64,000 nucleotides of DNA from Centrapalus pauciflorus. Its lineage: Eukaryota; Streptophyta; Magnoliopsida; Asterales; Asteraceae. Below the pieces are notes generated by a model. That model was not told the DNA's origin. It saw nothing but the letters and a program-made list of their open reading frames with translations, and searched no databases. Shown here piece by piece: positions 58,288 through 64,000 of this stretch; within the stretch, counting starts at the first letter, position 1, and every line of letters begins with the position of its first letter. The stretch spans positions 20,469 to 84,468 of the forward strand of contig JAANYP010004851.1 of the NCBI GenBank assembly GCA_020465985.1. Reading direction: 5' to 3'. The position numbers and the translations under genes were made by a program.

Positions 58288-60895
58288 ATGGGCAAACCTC
58301 CAAAATTTAATCATCAAAACTTCTCTGGTTGGAAGTGCAGAATGATGCTCTATTTAGAGAATCTGGATGTACAACTGCCAGAGATAGTGATGGAGGGTCC
58401 CTATGTGCCAACCTCTGTTACTACCATAACTCCAGCGGTTGAAGGAGCTGCTCCTGAAATCAGGACCTTTGAGAAAGCTAAAGCTCAATGGTCTGATGAA
58501 GACAAGAGACTGGTGGCTCTGGATGCAAAGGCCAGAAACAATCTGGTCATTTCTCTTCCTGATGATGTGTTCAAACAGGTTGAGAAAATGAAGACAGCAA
58601 AAGAAATGTGGGATACTTTGTGTACTGTCTATGATGGACCCACAATCACACTGGACAACAGGATCAACAATCTTGTTAGACAGTATGAACTTTTCTTTGC
58701 TAAACCAAAGGAGACTCTCACTGAAACCTACACCAGGTTTACTGCTTTAGTGAATGATCTCAAAGCTGTTGGGATCACTAAGGACAGTCTCACCCTGGTG
58801 AATAAATTTCTGGACATTCTACCTGAAGAGTGGAACTACTTCTCAACAATTCTAAGGAACTCAGGTACTATCAGAAGTATGGATCTAGTCAATCTGTATG
58901 GATCCTTACTGAATGATGAACAATCAAGGCAACAAAAGAGAAATGCCTTGGAAATGTCCAAAAGAGGTGCAGCCTTTGTGGCTAATGTGAGACAGCCTGT
59001 AAATCAGGTGAGTGATGTGTTCACTCAACCTGATCAACAGGATGATGACAAGGAGGAAGTGTCAGATGAAGAAGATACTGCAGATCTTGCAGAACAAGAT
59101 GATGAGCAAATGATAGCTATGCTTGTCAAAAGGTTCAACAAGAAAAGGTTTGGAAGAAACATGCTGCAAGGAAGTACAGGTGCTGGCAAAAAGAATGCAT
59201 TTGATAAATCTAAGGCTGAGTGTTTCGAATGTGGCAAAACTGGTCATATAGCTGCTGACTGTGTGTCAAAAGCTGGTGGTCAGTCATCCAAACCATACAA
59301 GACAAACAAGGATGATGGTTATAGGGTAAAGTACCTTATGGCCATGGCTAAGCTGAGGAAGTTGGAAAACTCAGTGGGTTCCAACCGCCAAAAGGGACTT
59401 ATGGCAGAGACTTGTGATTGGGAGGAATCTGATTCATCGTCTGATGAAGAAAACAATCAATGTCTGATGGCCAACACTGATGTCCCATCAACAAGCAGTT
59501 TCAAACAGGATATGGCTGAAGCTGAAGCTTTCAGCAGCTTAGAGAACTGGAATCCTACTTTGACGTAGAAGGTACAAAATTTTATGGCTTACAGTTCTGA
59601 AGAAAAAGTTAAAATGTTTGAATATATGCTTGTTGATCTAAAAGCTGCTGTTAAGAAGCATGATGCTTTACTATCTGAAATCTCTAAGCTTAAAACTGAT
59701 CTTAAAACTAAATCTAGTAAACTGGACAGTTTCCATAAGTTGGAAACTGAGCTTGATGAATTAAAACACATCAACTCTATTTTACTGGAAGAAAAGAGAG
59801 AAACAGATATAAAGCATGCTAAGCTTCAAAAGATAGTTGACTCTTGGTGCCAATCTGCACAAAAAGTCAGCCATTGTATAAGTCAACAGATTCCTGCACA
59901 TATCCAAGCCTATCTTGGAGGGGATCTTGACACAGCAGCTTCCATTGTTGAGATCAATAATCTGAAAGAAGATTTATCCACTCTTGGTGAACTTCCAAAC
60001 ACATTCATTCAAAATGTGAATGGTAAACTAATCTCAACAAATTGGTTTGTCAGGCCTCAAAACACTGACAGCTTGTGTGAATTTAGTTCAAAAACTGATG
60101 TTGGAATTTGTTCTCCATCAAGTCAGCCTGCTAAGTGATGGTAAAAACCGTGTTAATCCTTTTGATGCTAAACACTTTGAAAACAAGTTTTCAAAAAGTA
60201 AGCAACCTGTTTTCAACAAGGGTAAGTCTCATGTTGAAAACAAAACTGCTGTGATTTCAAATAAGTTTTCAAATCATAGTGGTAAACTGGTTTTAAATAA
60301 GAATAAGTTTTTCAAAACCAGACACAGTGAATATGCTGATAGGCAGCATAAATCACAATTAAGTAGGGGCAAAGGGAAAGCCATTGCTCAAACTGAGATA
60401 ATTGGGAATAAGTTTCCCAAACCTGTGGAAGCTCAAAAGCCAATCAAGCTCCCTGTCTTTGACATCTGTCCTCCTAAAAAGAGGAAAGAAGAGGCAGCCA
60501 AAGCTGTGGCTATTGAACTATCCACTCAAGCTGTTGATTCAACAAAAAGTAATAAAACTGCTAAAACTGCTGAAAGAATCAACAAAAATAACTCAGAATG
60601 TGTTTCTGAAAGATCTTCTTCCAAAAACCCTAAAAAGAGAAAATGTTACAAATGTGGGAAGAAGACACATCTGGCCAAGGATTGTCCTGAATCTGAGGAC
60701 ATGAGGCCTGTTGACTCTGCTGTTTCCACCACAGCTGTTACAAGCAGTGTTGGAAATGTCACAGTCACTGAAAGTGGTATTCAAGTTGATACCATTCAAA
60801 TAGGGAATATTAGTGTGGATATTTCAAGTCCATCAACAAATGTTGATGAAGTAGGAGAACTCATCTCTGTGATGAGTTCCCCTAAAAATGACTAA
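58288..60895 (+). pseudogene. gag: Copia-D gag, broken
   Basis: The ATG at 58288 opens 426 codons, including the UBN2-like capsid region and the first knuckle CFECGKTGHIAADC (near 59221-59262). TAG at 59566-59568 interrupts, where Copia-C has TAT. The coiled coil continues in frame (59584-60138). A deletion of about 110 bases relative to Copia-C shifts the frame near 60135, and the lysine-rich part plus second knuckle CYKCGKKTHLAKDC (60647-60688) read on to TAA at 60893-60895. Without these breaks it is a long Gag like that of Copia-C. Confidence 0.88.
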
Positions 60896-63305
60896 TAATT
60901 CTCTTATCACTCTGCAGGAAAAACAACCTTCCCAGGTTTGGTACTTGGACAGTGGCTGCTCAGGGCACATGACAGGTTGTAAAGAATTGCTTAGTGAACT
61001 TAGGCCTGAAAAAGGGCCAAAAGTCACCTTTGGTGACAATGTACAGGGATCCACTGAGGGATATGGAACTCTTAAAGCTGGTGCTGCAGTGTTCAAAAGA
61101 GTAGCCTATGTGGTTGGGCTAAAACACAACGTTGTTAGCATAAGCCAACTGTGTGATGCTGGCTACAAGGTTAACTTTGATGAGCACCTGGGTTACATAT
61201 TGGATTCCCAAGGCAAAGTTGTGCTATGTGCTCAACGAAAGAAAGGTGTATATATTGTGGATATGCATTCTGCTGACCCCACAACTGAAACCTGTTTTCT
61301 CACAAGAACAAATGCTGATCTAAACTGGCTATGGCACAGAAGACTATCACATCTGAACTTCAAGAACATCAACAAACTCTGTAAGAAAGAGTTGGTGACA
61401 GGTTTGCCTTCTATGACTTTTTGCTAAGGATAGATTATGCACAGCTTGTGAGAAAGGCAAGCAGAGAAAAACATCTTTTAAATCCAAACATAATTTCTCT
61501 ATTGATACTCCACTCTTCTTAAGCCATATGGACTTGTTTGGACCTGTTAATGTCCCAAGTCTAGGAGGAAGAAGATACACTCTTGTAATGGTTGATGAGT
61601 TCTCCAGGTACACATGGGAGATCTTTCTAAAGAACAAAGGAGAGGCTGCTAGAGAGATTACTGGATTTGTCAAAAAGATGGAAATGCTGAACTCTGCCCA
61701 AGTAAAGCAGCTTCGAAGTGATCATGGTACTGAGTTCAGAAACAGTACTCTTGAAGACTTCTGTGAAGAGAAAGGAATCACTCAAAACTTTTCAGCAGTA
61801 AGAACTCCTCAACAAAATGGAGTTGCTGAAAGGAGAAACCGAACTCTCATTGAAGCTGTCAGAACCATGCTGTGTGCATCAGGTTTACCTTCATCATTTT
61901 GGGCTGAAGCTGTTAACATTGCCTGCTTCACCCAAAACAGATCCTTAGTGGTGAAAAGATTCAACAAGACTCCCTACGAGCTGCTCAAAGGGAGGAAGCC
62001 AAATGTCAGTTATTTCCATGTGTTTGGATGTCCCTGTTTCATTCTGAATCAAAGGGACCAGCTGTCAAAGTTTGAACCTAAAGTTGATGAAGGTGTGTTT
62101 GTTGGCTACTCTGCTATCTCCAAAGCCTACAGAGTATACAACAACAAAAGAAAGGTGATAGATGAATCTATCAATGTCACCTTGAAGAGTCCAAGAATGC
62201 CTCCAACCAAAGCTGTTCGCTGATTCAGCTTTCAGAGAACTGTTAAACTTTGATGATCTGAATGCATTTCAACAATGAAGAGGACTTCAAAAGCTTCAAG
62301 CTACACCAGTGTGGGAAACCTGTTAATCATGATGGACTGATGATTGATTATGTCATACACCCTGTGTGAATAAATGTACTGGACTTAATTACAACGCATT
62401 GTCCAGAACCTATCAATGCTGATTTTCCCAGTTCCTCTTGCTGATATGTTTCAACAGGTGGTCAACATGTTCACAAGTGAACAGGCTCAAGAAAACAATT
62501 TCTGAAAATCTTCGAGATTCTGGTCAACCAGGACCCGCTGAAGATGTTAACAACTCAGGTGGAATCATCATTGAAAAATGATCCTAAGTGGATCAAGTGT
62601 CACCCCAATGATCAAATAATTGGTGACATCAACAAAGGGATACAAACACGGTGGGACAGCTTAGGGAACTTTTGTATGTTCTCTAGTTTTGTTTCACTGA
62701 TGGAGCCAAAGAAGATTGATGAAGCATTAAAAGATGCCAATTGGATCACTGCCATGCAAGAAGAGCTCAATCAGTTTGAGAGAAACAATGTATGGAAGCT
62801 GGTCCCTGCTCCTAAAGGTAAAACTATAATTGGCACAAAATGGGTTTTCAGGAACAAGATGGATGAGCAAGGTCATGTCATTAGAAATAAGGCAAGACTG
62901 GTTGCTCAGGGCTACAGACAGAAGGAAGGAATTGACTATGATGAAACATTTGCTCCTGTGGCCAGGCTAGAAGCAATTCGTTTGTATCTAGCCTCCCACC
63001 GCTGGCTTCATAGAGCATTAAGGTGTTTTCAAATGGATGGAAGAGTTGCATTTTTGAATGGGAAGCTGCCCAAAGAGAAGTTTATGTCAAGCAGCCTCCA
63101 GGTTTTGAAATGAACAAATCAGGGTTTTGTCGTATAAGTTGGACCAAAGCTCTCTATGGTCTCAAACAAGCCCCTAGAACCTGGTTATGACATCTTATCT
63201 GAGTTCCTTATGAGCCAATTGGGTATTCCGAAGGTTAAAGTGGGATACTACACTGTTTCATAAAGGAAGCGTGTAGGTTACTGACATTTATCTTGTTCAA
63301 ATTTA
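60888..63305 (+). pseudogene. pol: Copia-D pol: protease, integrase, part of RT
   Basis: The frame is +1 to gag and overlaps its end. Protease WYLDSGCSGHMTG is near 60940-60978 and is intact. Gag-pre-integrase runs to 61427, where one extra T shifts the frame. The integrase core (61528-62223) keeps DLFGPV, SDHGTE and NGVAERRNRT. 62224-62543 is the acidic linker, full of one-base differences from Copia-C. RT resumes at 62544-63113 (TKWVFRNK, VARLEAIRL) and fades with indels to about 63305, before the YVDD motif. Confidence 0.82.
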
Positions 63306-64000
63306 TTCAAGCTGATGCGCAAATCACAGAATCTGCCCACAGCAGCTTCCAGCAGCAATGTACTCAGCTTCAGCAGTAGAAGTGGACACTGAGTTCGCTT
63401 CTTGCTACGCCAACTGATCAACTTTGCCACCAAGGAGTTGACATCCAGCCGGTTGTGCGTTTCCTATGATAACCTGCAGCCTGCAAAAAAAAAATCGAAT
63501 CATGAATAGGCCCTGTTAGTTCAAGGCTTTGTCTTTGGGTACAAAGACCTAAACCGGGTGTACCCTTCCAGGTATCTGGAAGATTCTTTTAACAGCAACT
63601 AGATGAAGATTCCATTTGGTCAGCTTGAAACCCTAGCACAAGACAGGTGGCAAACAGAATATCAGGTTTACTAGCAGTTAAGTAGAGCAGGCTCCCGAAT
63701 CAGGCCTCTGTAAGCGATTACGGAAACAGCTTGTGCCACTGGCACAGCATCCAATTTTTCTTTGGTGGCCATTGGGGTTTTAATAGGAGAACTTTGATCA
63801 AATTGGAACTTTTGCTATAGTCTAAAGTGTACTTTCTTTGATTTATAAAAATTCCAGTTGAGGTTTGTGTTTAACCTGTAATCCTAAAAAAAAGTTAGTT
63901 CTCCCATCATAACTCGATTTGCATACTTAGATTTCATGAGTAATGAGAAAAGTCTTAGCATAGCTGCTCATTATAGAGAACCAAATATTATGTCATCCCC
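63306..64000 (-). pseudogene. Inverted S2 pol fragment (RNase H to RT)
   Basis: On the minus strand this matches Copia-C from about 50285 to 50945: the YVDD region lies toward 64000, the RNase H AEAEYIAAGSCCGQ region near 63320-63370. Dense one-base gains and losses break every frame. It lies tail-to-tail with Copia-D RT and runs off the window. Confidence 0.75.

Larger units (their letters stand above)
57080..63305 (+). mobile_element. Copia-D, family S2, truncated
   Basis: A 1101-base LTR (57080-58180), PBS, gag and pol run in the same orientation as Copia-C, inserted in the Copia-C 3' LTR. Pol is readable to RT near 63300, where the sequence flips to reversed RNase H/RT. No accessory ORF or 3' LTR is in the window. 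It keeps the gag end and protease start that Copia-C lost. Confidence 0.85.

Overview
The window is a nested stack of LTR retrotransposons from a flowering plant; I see no host gene, tRNA, rRNA or CRISPR array. Every readable protein is a Ty1/copia or Ty3/gypsy Gag, protease, integrase, reverse transcriptase (RT) or RNase H, or an accessory protein encoded downstream of pol. The gypsy elements end in chromodomain-like integrase tails of the plant Tekay/Del type. The copia elements have very long gags and extra 3' ORFs, which suggests Sirevirus-like lineages. The accessory proteins resemble ones I recall from Asteraceae genomes, so a composite is my best guess for the host; this is recognition from memory, not a search.

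Layout. 1-1834: two gypsy-type LTR fragments around a reversed copia gag/protease fragment. 1835-8325: Copia-A (family S1, + strand), which has lost most of pol. 8326-16220: Gypsy-a, inserted in Copia-A, decayed, with a foldback element in its 3' LTR. 16221-17561 and 26051-26266: pieces of S2-type copia elements in both orientations, split by Gypsy-b (17562-26045, TSD tagaa), the best-preserved element, whose LTRs are nearly identical. 26267-30983: Copia-3, with a short LTR, PBS and gag remnant plus small tandem and direct repeats. 30984-57079: Copia-C (family S2, + strand), whose 5' LTR is split by Copia-B (31172-44350, family S1, - strand, TSD agttt) and whose 3' LTR is cut by Copia-D (57080 to about 63305, family S2). 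63306-64000: an inverted S2 pol fragment in error-like sequence.

Working logic. Each autonomous element would use its LTR promoter to make an RNA primed by host initiator tRNA-Met (tggtatcagagc sites beside the copia LTRs), packaged by Gag, reverse transcribed and integrated by Pol. In families S1 and S2 a further long ORF follows pol. The two families' products share collinear motifs, and each ORF appears to have its own TATA box and an AUG-free leader, so the accessory protein may be made from a separate internal transcript. All pol genes here carry nonsense mutations, frameshifts or deletions, so the elements look defective, although Gypsy-b and Copia-B are fairly young.
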